14,766 bases of DNA from Paenibacillus sp. oral taxon 786 str. D14 (GCF_000159955.1 NZ_GG695970.1:196253-211018); one strand, 5' to 3'; positions 7,133 through 14,705 are shown, numbered from the stretch's first letter. Notes: a model not told the origin generated them from the letters alone. Numbers and translations are program-made.

Positions 7133-7158
7133 TTACGAAACAGAAAGGATTGAAGCTG

Positions 7159-7665
7159 ATGGATTCACTGCTGATCCGTCCGGCAACACTGAACGACATC
7201 GACGGCATTCGCGAGGTAGCTGTGGAAACCTGGAACAGTACCTATGAAACGATTTATCCGGAGCATTTTATCGCCACGTATTTAACCCACGCCTATGCGA
7301 AAAGCAGCTTGGAGCAAAGCATTACGCTGGACGAAGCGCAAGCCGCGCGGAAGTTTCTGGTCGCGGAATGGGAAGGGGAGATCGTCGGGTTCGGCCAACT
7401 AACGGAAGCGGATGATGAAGGGGTTAGTGAACTGACTCGACTTTATATCTTAAAAGAGCATCAGCGCAAGGGCATCGGCAAGAAATTGCTTAATGAGTTG
7501 ATTCGTCTGAACCCGTTAATTAAAGAAATTTACGCCTGGTGTGAACGTGAGAACGACATCGGCACGCTCTTTTATAAATCCAATGGATTTGTATATACCG
7601 AAGAAAAAGAAGAAGTTCTGTTCGATTATCGTACGTTGATGGCCAAGTATGTGAAAAAAATTTAA
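7159..7665 (+). CDS. GNAT-family N-acetyltransferase, PaiA-like
   Basis: A 168-residue GNAT acetyltransferase. Motif A is LYILKEHQRKGIGKKLL, with the QRKGIG acetyl-CoA loop, and the C-terminal part has the usual LFYKSNGF segment. The layout, with an ETWNSTY stretch then FIATYLTHAY and SSLEQ, recalls PaiA, the spermidine/spermine acetyltransferase of Bacillus. The similarity seems distant and I do not assign the substrate. A TTG at 7150 is in frame but touches the ribosome site; AAAGGA at 7144-7149 is nine bases before the ATG at 7159. It is the first gene of a closely spaced run with the small protein, amj and a Nudix gene. It is distantly similar to the GNAT gene at 5709 in its N-terminal pattern but does not look like a recent duplicate. 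Confidence 0.88.
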   Translation: MDSLLIRPATLNDIDGIREVAVETWNSTYETIYPEHFIATYLTHAYAKSSLEQSITLDEAQAARKFLVAEWEGEIVGFGQLTEADDEGVSELTRLYILKEHQRKGIGKKLLNELIRLNPLIKEIYAWCERENDIGTLFYKSNGFVYTEEKEEVLFDYRTLMAKYVKKI

Positions 7666-7686
7666 CTTTAATTTGGAGGCCCTGGT

Positions 7687-7914
7687 TTGGGAAACGTAGA
7701 TAAACGCAATCGTTTGGATGAAGAGATTTTTTCTTACGAGATGACGAAAAACCGAAAAGTGTTCATTTCTTGGAATGGGTGCAGGGTCACCACACTCTCG
7801 GGGAAAGAAGCGGAGAAGTTTATCACGCGTATCCAGAGCGCGGCGACTCCTAAAGAAGTCCAACTGATCATGGCGAAAGCCACGGGGCATTTTAAACACG
7901 GCAACGAAAAATAG
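7687..7914 (+). CDS. Conserved-looking 75-residue protein with TTG start
   Basis: A small soluble, basic protein with no membrane segment or signal peptide. The middle, KNRKVFISWNGCRVTTLSG, suggests a beta-hairpin with a tryptophan-asparagine-glycine turn. The C-terminal part (KEAEKFITRIQSA and KEVQLIMAKATGHFKHG) looks helical and ends in a basic tail. I have the impression of similar unnamed small proteins in Bacillus and relatives, but cannot name a family. The start is TTG at 7687, supported by GGAGG at 7675-7679 seven bases upstream. The ATG at 7741 has no ribosome site and would remove 18 residues. It lies 21 bases after the GNAT stop and 27 before amj, so it belongs to the same unit. 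The function is unknown. Confidence 0.75.
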   Translation: MGNVDKRNRLDEEIFSYEMTKNRKVFISWNGCRVTTLSGKEAEKFITRIQSAATPKEVQLIMAKATGHFKHGNEK

Positions 7915-7941
7915 TGGAAGTTAGTTGGAGAGGGAAGTAAA

Positions 7942-8733
7942 GTGACCACCTATCTGGTAATCGTGTGCGTCCTAACCATGATTATTCATGCGGCGGAGAC
8001 GCTGTCGTATTCTATACGCTATGCCGGTGTGAAACTGAACAAAATTGCCGTGGCGCTGTCCTTGACAGGCATTGTTGTGCTCGTCTCCAGAACGGCCAAT
8101 CTGATTCAGTCGCCGATGACCGCCAAATTCATTGATTATTCCAAGCTGCACCCGGATTTCCAAGTCATGAACTACTTGCGGATCATTCTGCTCGCTGGTT
8201 CTGTCGGAACTCTATTGGCGATGCTTCTGTTTCCGACTTGTGTGAATCTGTTTGGACGTGTGATCGCGAAGCTGGAGGTCACCGGGTCCTTGCCCAAGCT
8301 CGTAACGAGCGTGACAATCACCCAGCTCAAAAACGTCAGGCATCATTTACGTAAACCAACCCTTCGCCTCCGTTCGTATCGTTTGCTGGGGGTTCCGAAA
8401 CGGTTTATTTTGCTGAATATCGCGGTGACTGCCTTCTATACGGTTGGCGTGTTGGCTTCCTTGTATGCTGCTTATCTGGTGCCGGAGCTGAGTACAACCG
8501 CTTCGCAGGCTTCCGGCATCATTAACGGTATCGCTACGATTCTGCTGACGATCTTCATCGATCCGCAATTGGGGCTCATTACCGATCGGGCGATGCATGA
8601 GGAGGAGTCCCGACAGCAGCTGGGGAGGATCTATATTATGTTGATGGGCGCCAGATTTATCGGAACATTAGCGGCACAACTCATCATCTTCCCTGCTGCA
8701 TATATGATTGCCATGGTGGTGCAGTGGATTTAG
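7942..8733 (+). CDS. amj: Amj-family lipid II flippase
   Basis: A 263-residue membrane protein with about six hydrophobic segments that matches the Amj (formerly YdaH, DUF2837) family. The N terminus, with a VCVLTMIIHAAETLSYS stretch, and the following VLVSRTANLIQSP segment are the parts I recognise. Amj moves lipid II, the peptidoglycan precursor, across the cytoplasmic membrane and can replace MurJ in Bacillus subtilis. The start is GTG at 7942 with GGAGAGGGAAG at 7927-7937. In B. subtilis, amj is induced by cell-envelope stress through SigM; I see no convincing SigM-type promoter directly before this gene. It sits inside a run with GNAT and Nudix genes. Confidence 0.88.
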   Translation: MTTYLVIVCVLTMIIHAAETLSYSIRYAGVKLNKIAVALSLTGIVVLVSRTANLIQSPMTAKFIDYSKLHPDFQVMNYLRIILLAGSVGTLLAMLLFPTCVNLFGRVIAKLEVTGSLPKLVTSVTITQLKNVRHHLRKPTLRLRSYRLLGVPKRFILLNIAVTAFYTVGVLASLYAAYLVPELSTTASQASGIINGIATILLTIFIDPQLGLITDRAMHEEESRQQLGRIYIMLMGARFIGTLAAQLIIFPAAYMIAMVVQWI

Positions 8734-8758
8734 ACTTCTACCGAAAGGTTGCGATAGG

Positions 8759-9385
8759 ATGTCGGACTCGATTCCGAAGCTGCAATGGCTGGAGTGGGCA
8801 AAGCAAATTCAGGCCATCAGTCAGGCCGGGCTGGCTTATTCCAAAGATATGTACGATCTTGAACGCTTTGAGATGTTGCGTGGGCTTAGCGTGGAAATTC
8901 TCAGCCGTTATACCGAAGTCGAGACGGAGAAGGTTAAAACGCTGTTCGCAGGCGAAACCGGCTATGCCACCCCAAAGGTTGATGTGCGCGGCGTAGTGTT
9001 CCAGGATGACCGGATTCTACTCGTCCGGGAACGGGTTGACGGGGCGTGGGCATTGCCTGGAGGTTGGGCCGATATCGGTCTTTCGCCCAAAGAAGTCGCG
9101 GTTAAGGAAGTGAAGGAGGAGGCCGGTCTCACCGTCGTTCCTGTGCGGTTGCTGGCGGTGTTGGACAAGAAATTCCACGATCATCCTCCGGAGGCGTACC
9201 ATATCTACAAAATATTTATTTTGTGCGAGAGGGTCGGAGGTCAAGCGGAAGCCGGAATGGAGACGTTGGAGGTCGGATTTTTCGGTCGTGACGAGCTTCC
9301 GCCTTTATCGCTTGAACGAAATACGCCCAAACAGATTCAACGCCTGTTTGATTTGCGGCACAGCACCGAAGTATGGTTTGACTAA
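8759..9385 (+). CDS. Nudix hydrolase with N-terminal Nudix_N domain
   Basis: A 208-residue protein. Residues 1-60 form the helical domain that precedes a class of Nudix enzymes (Pfam Nudix_N), with the typical LEWAKQIQAISQAGLAYSKD start. The Nudix domain follows from about residue 66. The box reads G102-WADIG-L108, then K116-E117, E120-E121 and G123. The first glutamate is replaced by Leu108 and the usual arginine by Lys116. As far as I recall both changes are common in this subfamily, and the metal-binding E117, E120 and E121 remain. Related proteins are annotated as ADP-ribose or nucleoside diphosphate-X pyrophosphatases. The frame is open from 8708, inside amj, but AAAGG at 8744-8748 supports the ATG at 8759. 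The start lies 25 bases after amj. Confidence 0.88.
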   Translation: MSDSIPKLQWLEWAKQIQAISQAGLAYSKDMYDLERFEMLRGLSVEILSRYTEVETEKVKTLFAGETGYATPKVDVRGVVFQDDRILLVRERVDGAWALPGGWADIGLSPKEVAVKEVKEEAGLTVVPVRLLAVLDKKFHDHPPEAYHIYKIFILCERVGGQAEAGMETLEVGFFGRDELPPLSLERNTPKQIQRLFDLRHSTEVWFD

Positions 9386-9423
9386 CGTTAGGCGATTCCT
9401 GAACGGAAGGCGGGTTTCACCCC

Positions 9424-9738
9424 ATGACTCCTAAACGAAAAACCTTAATCTTTCTGATTGTGTCGCAGCTCATTTATGCGATGTTCTCCGTGGCATGGTT
9501 GATTGTGCTTGGCATTTCCGCGTATCTCTTTCATGATTCCGGTGAGGTTCACCTAGGAATGCGAGCATTATTCGCTTATCTTCAGGCTTATCCTGGTGGT
9601 CTGCTGCTCGCGCTGATCCTGGGCTGGACTTATTTCGCCAAGGGCAAGTACAAACAGGCAGTTTGGTGGAATCTGCTGCCGTTATTATGGGTGATTCCTT
9701 ATCTCGGAATATTTATTTATGCGAATCTTTTTGCTTAA
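9424..9738 (+). CDS. Small membrane protein of unknown function
   Basis: A 104-residue hydrophobic protein with three predicted membrane segments, about residues 8-35, 54-70 and 80-102. The N terminus is basic (MTPKRK), so the first end is probably inside, and a YFAKGKYKQA loop joins the last two segments. I do not recognise a family. GGAAGG at 9405-9410 is somewhat far (13 bases) from the ATG. The gene lies 38 bases after the Nudix gene and seems to end the 7159-9738 run. No clear terminator follows. Confidence 0.7.
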   Translation: MTPKRKTLIFLIVSQLIYAMFSVAWLIVLGISAYLFHDSGEVHLGMRALFAYLQAYPGGLLLALILGWTYFAKGKYKQAVWWNLLPLLWVIPYLGIFIYANLFA

Positions 9739-9768
9739 TTTTGCATGGCAAGATGTACGTTTTCCTAT

Positions 9769-9834
9769 CCAACCTCACGTTGGTTTTGGTATAGTAGAAG
9801 CTAGGACTACTATTGATGCATCCCGGGTTGGGAT
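9769..9834 (+). promoter_or_regulatory. Candidate promoter and operator region of the GH3 gene
   Basis: TGGTATAGT ending at 9795 is an extended -10 (TGn-TATAGT). The -35 position is poor, about TATCCA at 9766-9771. Three dyads crowd the site. CCAAC/GTTGG spans 9769-9783, in the -35 to spacer. ATAGTAG/CTACTAT (9791-9797 and 9807-9813) is a perfect 7-bp repeat over the -10 and the likely transcript start. ATCCC/GGGAT spans about 9820-9834. The middle one is the best operator candidate. A catabolite-repression site could not be matched with confidence. Confidence 0.4.
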
Positions 9835-9862
9835 CTACTAACGGATAGGAGAGAGCAGAGAG

Positions 9863-12661
9863 ATGAGCAAATTGATGTTAGGCGTTCCTTTGGAAGGATT
9901 TGCCGAGTATAGCAGAATCGCGGCAGCTGAAGGCGGCGTCCTGCTAAAAAATGAAAACGCTATGCTTCCGATTCGAGAGCATGAAATTGTATCCGTTTTC
10001 GGAAGATGCCAAATTGATTACTATCGCAGCGGGACAGGCTCTGGCGGTGCGGTGAACGTCCCTTATGTCGTCAGCATTTTGGACGGACTCCGGGCGAATC
10101 CTCGCATCCAAGTGAATGAACAGCTGGCGAAGCAATATGAGCAATGGATTTCCGAGAATCCGTTTGATAACGGCGGCGGCGGTTGGGCTGCGGAGCCTTG
10201 GTGCCAGAAGGAAATGCCGCTAACCGACGAAATCGTAGCGCAAGCGAAGCAAGCTTCAAACAAGGCGATCGTCATCATCGGCCGGACGGCCGGCGAGGAT
10301 AAGGATAACGCCGATACCGAAGGAAGCTATCGGTTAACGGAACAGGAGCGGCTGAATCTGGAAACGGTTACCCGGCATTTCGATCAGGTGGCTGTGTTGA
10401 TGAATGTGGCCAATGTCATCGATATGAGCTGGATCAACGATCCGATCCACCAAGGCCGGATTCGGGCAGTGATGTTCGTATGGCAGGGCGGGATGATTGG
10501 CGGTCATGCCGTGGCTGACCTGCTCTCGGGGGATGTCACGCCAAGCGGTAAACTGCCGGACACGATCGCTTATCACATTGAGGATTATCCGTCCACAGCC
10601 AACTTCGGCAGTGAAGAACGGAACCTCTATGAGGAAGATATTTATGTCGGTTATCGTTACTTTGAAACGTTTTGTCCGGACAAGGTCCTGTTTCCGTTTG
10701 GATACGGGCTCTCCTATACCTCCTTTGCCTGGAAGGTGCAAGGCGTGAAGCTCGAAGGAGCGGATACAGATGCCCGGCTGGAGGTCCAAGTGGCGGTAAC
10801 GAATACCGGATCGGATTTTAGCGGGAAAGAAGTAATTCAGTTGTATTATGAAGCACCGCAAGGCGTATTGGGCAAACCGGCCCGGGCGCTTGGAGCGTTC
10901 GCGAAAACGAAGCTGCTTCAGCCTGGCGAGACCGATGTGCTGACCCTGCAACTGCCGGTACGGCGGATGGCGTCCTATGACGATGGCGGCTATACCGGGC
11001 ATAAATCCTGTTACGTGCTGGAAGCTGGCAATTATGAGCTTCATGTAGGCAACAGCATCCGAAATACGGAGCGGGTAACGGTGGACGGGAAAGCCGCCTA
11101 CCATTTGGCTGAACTGGTGGTTGTGGAGCAGTTGGAGGAAGCTGCGGCTCCTACGGAACGTTTTTCCCGGATTAAACCAGGAAGCCGGAAATCGGATGGG
11201 ACGTATGAGATCGTCCGGGAGGCAGTGCCGCAGCGCACCATTTCGCTGAAGGAACGCATCGAAAGCAGACTGCCGGAAGCCTATCCGCAAACGGGGAACC
11301 GCGGAATTAAATTAAAGGACGTTCAAGCCGGCAAAGCGAGCTTGGAGGAGTTCGTCGCCCAACTGAGCGATGCGGACCTGGCTACGATTGTACGCGGTGA
11401 AGGCATGAGCAGTCCGAAGGTTACACCTGGAACGGCTTCCGCTTTTGGCGGGGTGGGGGAGAACTTGTTAGAATACGGAATCCCGGTGGCTTGTAGCGCC
11501 GACGGTCCTTCCGGCATCCGCATGGACAGCGGCTTGAAGGCGACTCAGCTGCCGATCGGAACGTTGCTTGCATCCAGCTGGGATGTTAACCTCGTAGAGT
11601 CGTTATATGTGCTGGAGGGCCAAGAGCTGCTGCAAAATGAAATCGACACCTTGCTGGGCCCGGGGATTAACATCCATCGCCATCCGTTAAATGGGCGAAA
11701 CTTCGAGTATTTTTCCGAGGACCCTTATTTGACGGGCTGCTTTGCGTCGGCGGTGACGCGGGGCATCAAGAAGGGCGGTTCGTCCGCAACCGTGAAGCAT
11801 TTTGCCGGCAATAACCAGGAGAAGGCGCGTTCGAAAGTGGATACGGTCGTCTCGGAACGGGCGTTGCGCGAGATTTATCTCAAAGGCTTCGAAATGGCGG
11901 TCAAGGAAGGGGAAGCCTCGTCGATCATGACTTCCTATAACCCGGTGAACGGGCATTGGGCGGCATCCAACTATGATCTGAATACGACCATTCTCCGGAA
12001 TGAATGGGGATATCAGGGCATTGTCATGACGGACTGGTGGGCGGTTATGAACGACTGCGTTGAAGGCGGTCCGGCCGACGCGAAGAACACGTCCTTTATG
12101 GTACGCGCGCAAAACGATCTATATATGGTCGTTAACAACAATGGTGCGGAAATCAATTCGCTGGGGGATAATACGCTGGAAGCCTTGGCTAACGGCACCT
12201 TGACGGTTGGCGAACTGCAACGGTGTGCCATGAACATTTGCCGATTTTTACTGAATGCGCCTGCATTAGCGCGGGAACCGAAACCGGTTGACGAAGTCCG
12301 CCTGATCAAGGCTGTTCAAGGTGATCTGCCGGTTGCTGGCGAAGGAACGGACGTATATACGCTGTCCCATTCGCAAAGCGCTAAGGTTATGGCGGATGCC
12401 GGAACTGCGGTGGTGAAGGTTCAGGAAGCTGGGGTGTACACTGTTACAGCGCATATCCGTTACGAAGCGATGAACCTGTCGCAGTCGGCCTGCAATCTGC
12501 TGCTGAACGGAGAACTGCTGACCACGGTACAGACGAACGGTACGTTTGGCAAGTGGGTCACGCAGAAGCAGCTCCGGATCGAGCTGACGGAAGGCGATTA
12601 CGAGCTGAAGTTTGATTATATCAAGCCGGGGCTGGAGATCGGCTGGATCGAGTTTATTTAA
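9863..12661 (+). CDS. Cytosolic GH3 glycosidase with swapped domain order
   Basis: A 932-residue glycoside hydrolase family 3 enzyme, probably a beta-glucosidase or beta-xylosidase. The domain order is permuted. The domain that is C-terminal in most GH3 enzymes comes first (about residues 15-290), then a fibronectin-III-like domain (about 310-390), then the catalytic TIM barrel (about 490-800). In the barrel, D724 in the MTDWW motif fits the nucleophile, K645-H646 is the KHF substrate site, and the GRNFEYFSEDPYL segment is typical. E145 in TAGEDKDN is the likely acid/base. A C-terminal beta-rich domain from about residue 835 resembles a CBM6-like jelly roll. There is no signal peptide, so it acts on imported sugars. 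GGAGAG at 9848-9853 supports the ATG. No sugar transporter lies beside it. Confidence 0.92.
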   Translation: MSKLMLGVPLEGFAEYSRIAAAEGGVLLKNENAMLPIREHEIVSVFGRCQIDYYRSGTGSGGAVNVPYVVSILDGLRANPRIQVNEQLAKQYEQWISENPFDNGGGGWAAEPWCQKEMPLTDEIVAQAKQASNKAIVIIGRTAGEDKDNADTEGSYRLTEQERLNLETVTRHFDQVAVLMNVANVIDMSWINDPIHQGRIRAVMFVWQGGMIGGHAVADLLSGDVTPSGKLPDTIAYHIEDYPSTANFGSEERNLYEEDIYVGYRYFETFCPDKVLFPFGYGLSYTSFAWKVQGVKLEGADTDARLEVQVAVTNTGSDFSGKEVIQLYYEAPQGVLGKPARALGAFAKTKLLQPGETDVLTLQLPVRRMASYDDGGYTGHKSCYVLEAGNYELHVGNSIRNTERVTVDGKAAYHLAELVVVEQLEEAAAPTERFSRIKPGSRKSDGTYEIVREAVPQRTISLKERIESRLPEAYPQTGNRGIKLKDVQAGKASLEEFVAQLSDADLATIVRGEGMSSPKVTPGTASAFGGVGENLLEYGIPVACSADGPSGIRMDSGLKATQLPIGTLLASSWDVNLVESLYVLEGQELLQNEIDTLLGPGINIHRHPLNGRNFEYFSEDPYLTGCFASAVTRGIKKGGSSATVKHFAGNNQEKARSKVDTVVSERALREIYLKGFEMAVKEGEASSIMTSYNPVNGHWAASNYDLNTTILRNEWGYQGIVMTDWWAVMNDCVEGGPADAKNTSFMVRAQNDLYMVVNNNGAEINSLGDNTLEALANGTLTVGELQRCAMNICRFLLNAPALAREPKPVDEVRLIKAVQGDLPVAGEGTDVYTLSHSQSAKVMADAGTAVVKVQEAGVYTVTAHIRYEAMNLSQSACNLLLNGELLTTVQTNGTFGKWVTQKQLRIELTEGDYELKFDYIKPGLEIGWIEFI

Positions 12662-12666
12662 CCCAT

Positions 12667-12713
12667 AAAAAAGGGATGTGCCCTTCTGCATCACAGCGGG
12701 GCACATCCTTTTT
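12667..12713. terminator. Two-way intrinsic terminator between convergent genes
   Basis: GGATGTGCCC-type arm (12673-12683) pairs with GGGCACATCC (12699-12708). It is preceded by AAAAAA and followed by TTTTT, so it can end both the GH3 transcript and the convergent siderophore-lipoprotein transcript. Confidence 0.88.
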
Positions 12714-12733
12714 AATTTTGGTCCAGTTAAGCT

Positions 12734-13699
12734 TTAAGGCATCGAGAGGAATCCGTCCTTAAAGATTTCCAGCAAATACTCCAGCGTAATCGGATCGCTG
12801 TAGGTAGAAGCTGCGGTATCGATTTCGATTACGTGACCGTTCTTGACGGCCGGGATATTTTTCCACGTATTGGATTGCAAGAACTCGTTTTGGGCTTCTT
12901 TGTTCTGGCTCAGTACGATGTAATCTCCAGCATACTCGGGAATGATTTCGTTTGATAAGGTGTAGTAGCCCGGACCCAACGCATCTTGTTTGGCTTTTTC
13001 CGGCATGTTCAGCTCCATCATCTGATACAGCAGTTCCGTTCCGCGGGCCCAGTTGTCCCCAAATACATAGAAGTTCTTCGTATCATATTCAAACACAGAC
13101 ACGGTGGCGTCTTTGCCGATCTTGGCTTTGATCTCTTCGCCTACGGCTTTGGCCCGCTTCGTAAAATCTTCAACCCAAGCTTGGGCTTCTGCCTCCTTGT
13201 TGAGCACTTTCCCGATTTCTACTTGCTGGGCTAAATAGTCCAGCTTGCCCCATGTATAAATGATCGTTGGAGCGATTTCGCTTAGTTTATCGAGATTCTT
13301 CATATGCGATCCGGCAATGATCAGGTCCGGCTCCAAAGCGAAGATTTGCTCCGGATTGTCTTCGGACACGACGGCGACGTCCTTTAATTTCTCGGTAAAC
13401 AGCGGGTTATTCATCGTCCAGGTATCAACGCCAACCAGCGATCCTCCCAGGGCCACGACGTTTGGAGCGTACGTCAGAGCCACGATGCGCTTCGGATTGG
13501 CAGGAATTTCGATCGGACCGTTCTCCGATTGATATGTAACCGTACCGGAAGCCGTCTCCGCCCCCGCGGAGTCATTTCCGCTCGTCTGATTGGTCTCTGA
13601 TGAGTTGTTTGCCGCAGAATTCTGCTGTGCTGTCTCATTGCCGCAAGCACCAGCCAAAACCGTGAAGGCTAAAATAAGGGGAATAAACAGCTTCTTCAT
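12734..13699 (-). CDS. Hydroxamate-siderophore-binding lipoprotein, FhuD2/YxeB-like
   Basis: A 321-residue substrate-binding protein of an iron-siderophore ABC transporter. The signal peptide ends in a lipobox with C19 (VLAGAC), then a Ser/Asn/Thr-rich linker to about residue 52. It has the two-lobed fold of the FhuD class. Y211, W217 and R219 in the YVFGDNWARG segment line up with Y191, W197 and R199 of Staphylococcus aureus FhuD2, which contact hydroxamate siderophores; this is the basis for the substrate call. AAGGAG on the minus strand (13708-13713) supports the start. There are no permease or ATPase genes beside it, as is also the case for orphan binding proteins such as YxeB, so it would share an FhuBGC-type transporter from elsewhere. 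A Fur box lies in the leader. Confidence 0.9.
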   Translation of the reverse strand: MKKLFIPLILAFTVLAGACGNETAQQNSAANNSSETNQTSGNDSAGAETASGTVTYQSENGPIEIPANPKRIVALTYAPNVVALGGSLVGVDTWTMNNPLFTEKLKDVAVVSEDNPEQIFALEPDLIIAGSHMKNLDKLSEIAPTIIYTWGKLDYLAQQVEIGKVLNKEAEAQAWVEDFTKRAKAVGEEIKAKIGKDATVSVFEYDTKNFYVFGDNWARGTELLYQMMELNMPEKAKQDALGPGYYTLSNEIIPEYAGDYIVLSQNKEAQNEFLQSNTWKNIPAVKNGHVIEIDTAASTYSDPITLEYLLEIFKDGFLSMP

Positions 13700-13727
13700 G
13701 AGTGATTCTCCTTGTTCACATATTTAT

Positions 13728-13746
13728 GATAATGATTCTCACTATC
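13728..13746 (-). promoter_or_regulatory. Fur box upstream of the siderophore lipoprotein
   Basis: GATAATGATTCTCACTATC matches the 19-bp Fur consensus at 16 of 19 positions. It lies just downstream of the predicted transcript start on the minus strand, where bound Fur would block transcription when iron is plentiful. Confidence 0.88.
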
Positions 13747-13758
13747 ACACTATGAACC

Positions 13759-13787
13759 ACAATACGAATTTCTTCACGGTTTGTCAA
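13759..13787 (-). promoter_or_regulatory. Sigma-A promoter of the siderophore lipoprotein
   Basis: On the minus strand, a perfect TTGACA (13782-13787) and TATTGT (13759-13764) are 17 bases apart. The -35 includes the TGA stop codon (13784-13786) of the upstream regulator gene, so the promoter begins inside that gene's end. The expected start near 13752 leads straight into the Fur box. Confidence 0.75.
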
Positions 13788-14635
13788 TACTCATTCTTAA
13801 AGGTATCTTCTAGCAATTTCTTAAGCTTCGATTCGGTTGCGGTTCCTTCGATTGGGGTATACACGCTGCAGCGCAAATCGGCATCCCCCTGAACCTGAAG
13901 TGAGGTTAAATTAAACAGCATTTTGCCGGCTTTGGCATGGCGGAATTCGATCATGACCTCCGGAGCCGCGCTGACCTCACTCTGGTTCCATAGCTCTTGG
14001 AAATCCGGGTATTGCCGTGACATCCGGTCGATAAATTGTGAATACCAAGGGTCGGCAACGTATTGTCCGTAATACGCGCGAAAGATAGCCAGGAACCCCC
14101 TGACGAAATGAGGCCAGTTCACGGCCAGGCTGCGCAGTTCTTTCTTGGCGAACAGCAGGTAGATCAAGTTGCGATCCTGCTCTGGGATTTGCTCGAAGTC
14201 CACAAACACCTGGGCAGCGGCAGGATTCCAGCCTACGATATGGCAGTGGCGGTCGGAGATGATCGTCGGGCAATATTTCAGCTCTTGCAAAATTTTATGG
14301 AGCGACGGGGTAATTACCGGCTCCTTCTCAACCCAATCGGGATGAAAGCCGCTGTCGGACGCCAAGTCAAACAGGTACTTGCGTTCGTCGGCGTTTAGTC
14401 TAAGCGCTCCGGCGATCGCGTCCAGAACGGAGGAGGATACCTTGATATCCCGGCCTTGTTCCAGCCAGGTATACCATGTCGTGCTCACCCCGGCGAGCTG
14501 GGCGACCTCCTCGCGGCGCAGGCCGGGCGTTCGCCGGCGGGAGCCTGCCGGAAGGCCTACGGTATGGGGATGCAGCTTGGCGCGTTGCGTTTTTAAAAAT
14601 TTCGATAAGGCTTCTAATCTCGGTTCCGTGCTCAT
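13784..14635 (-). CDS. XRE-family regulator with MmyB-like ligand-binding domain
   Basis: A 283-residue transcription regulator. An XRE-type helix-turn-helix covers about residues 10-80, with the strongly conserved TPGLRREEVAQLAGVS and WYTWLEQGR segments of the MmyB class. The rest (about 105-275) is the PAS-like MmyB ligand-binding domain, with VGWNPAAAQVF and NLIYLLF as recognisable pieces. Such proteins are thought to sense small hydrophobic ligands such as fatty acids; the ligand here is unknown. The frame opens at 14659, but GGGAGGAT at 14644-14651 on the minus strand fits the ATG at 14635. The stop lies inside the -35 of the siderophore lipoprotein gene, so read-through into that gene is possible. 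A link to iron is not implied. Confidence 0.9.
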   Translation of the reverse strand: MSTEPRLEALSKFLKTQRAKLHPHTVGLPAGSRRRTPGLRREEVAQLAGVSTTWYTWLEQGRDIKVSSSVLDAIAGALRLNADERKYLFDLASDSGFHPDWVEKEPVITPSLHKILQELKYCPTIISDRHCHIVGWNPAAAQVFVDFEQIPEQDRNLIYLLFAKKELRSLAVNWPHFVRGFLAIFRAYYGQYVADPWYSQFIDRMSRQYPDFQELWNQSEVSAAPEVMIEFRHAKAGKMLFNLTSLQVQGDADLRCSVYTPIEGTATESKLKKLLEDTFKNEY

Positions 14636-14676
14636 CCGCGGAGATCCTCCCTGAATCATGGCTTAATATGTTACCC

Positions 14677-14705
14677 ATTATACTAGGATAACTAAAAACT
14701 TGTAA
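14677..14705 (-). promoter_or_regulatory. Sigma-A promoter of the MmyB-type regulator gene
   Basis: On the minus strand, TTACAA (14700-14705) and a perfect TATAAT (14677-14682) are 17 bases apart. The transcript would start near 14670, about 35 bases before the ATG at 14635. Confidence 0.75.

Larger units (their letters stand above)
6753..7158. other. 406-bp region without an intact gene
   Basis: This is the only long gap in the window. It holds the two minus-strand frame fragments described separately and a T-poor C-rich patch near 6778-6800. It also holds a 7+7 inverted repeat AGAAAGC/GCTTTCT (6988-6994 and 7014-7020) and a stronger hairpin at 7088-7125. I see no convincing promoter for the GNAT gene that follows, although one must lie here if the 7159-9738 run is separately transcribed. 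Confidence 0.6.

Noticed and set aside
5709..7665. The two GNAT genes as a recent tandem duplication
   Set aside because: They share only the general N-terminal pattern and motif A; overall sequence differs too much for a recent copy.
8708..8758. Longer N terminus of the second Nudix protein overlapping amj
   Set aside because: The extra residues do not match the Nudix_N domain start, and the ATG at 8759 has an AAAGG site.
9753..9768. Catabolite-repression (cre) site before the GH3 gene
   Set aside because: The best match lacks the required spacing and ends differently from the consensus.
10334..11290. A 318-codon open frame on the minus strand inside the GH3 gene
   Set aside because: It is fully antisense to a well-supported enzyme domain; its translation is rich in Arg, His and Pro without a recognisable domain, as expected of a shadow frame in GC-rich coding DNA.
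14636..14659. Eight-residue N-terminal extension of the MmyB-type regulator
   Set aside because: The ribosome site GGGAGGAT lies within this extension and fits the ATG at 14635.
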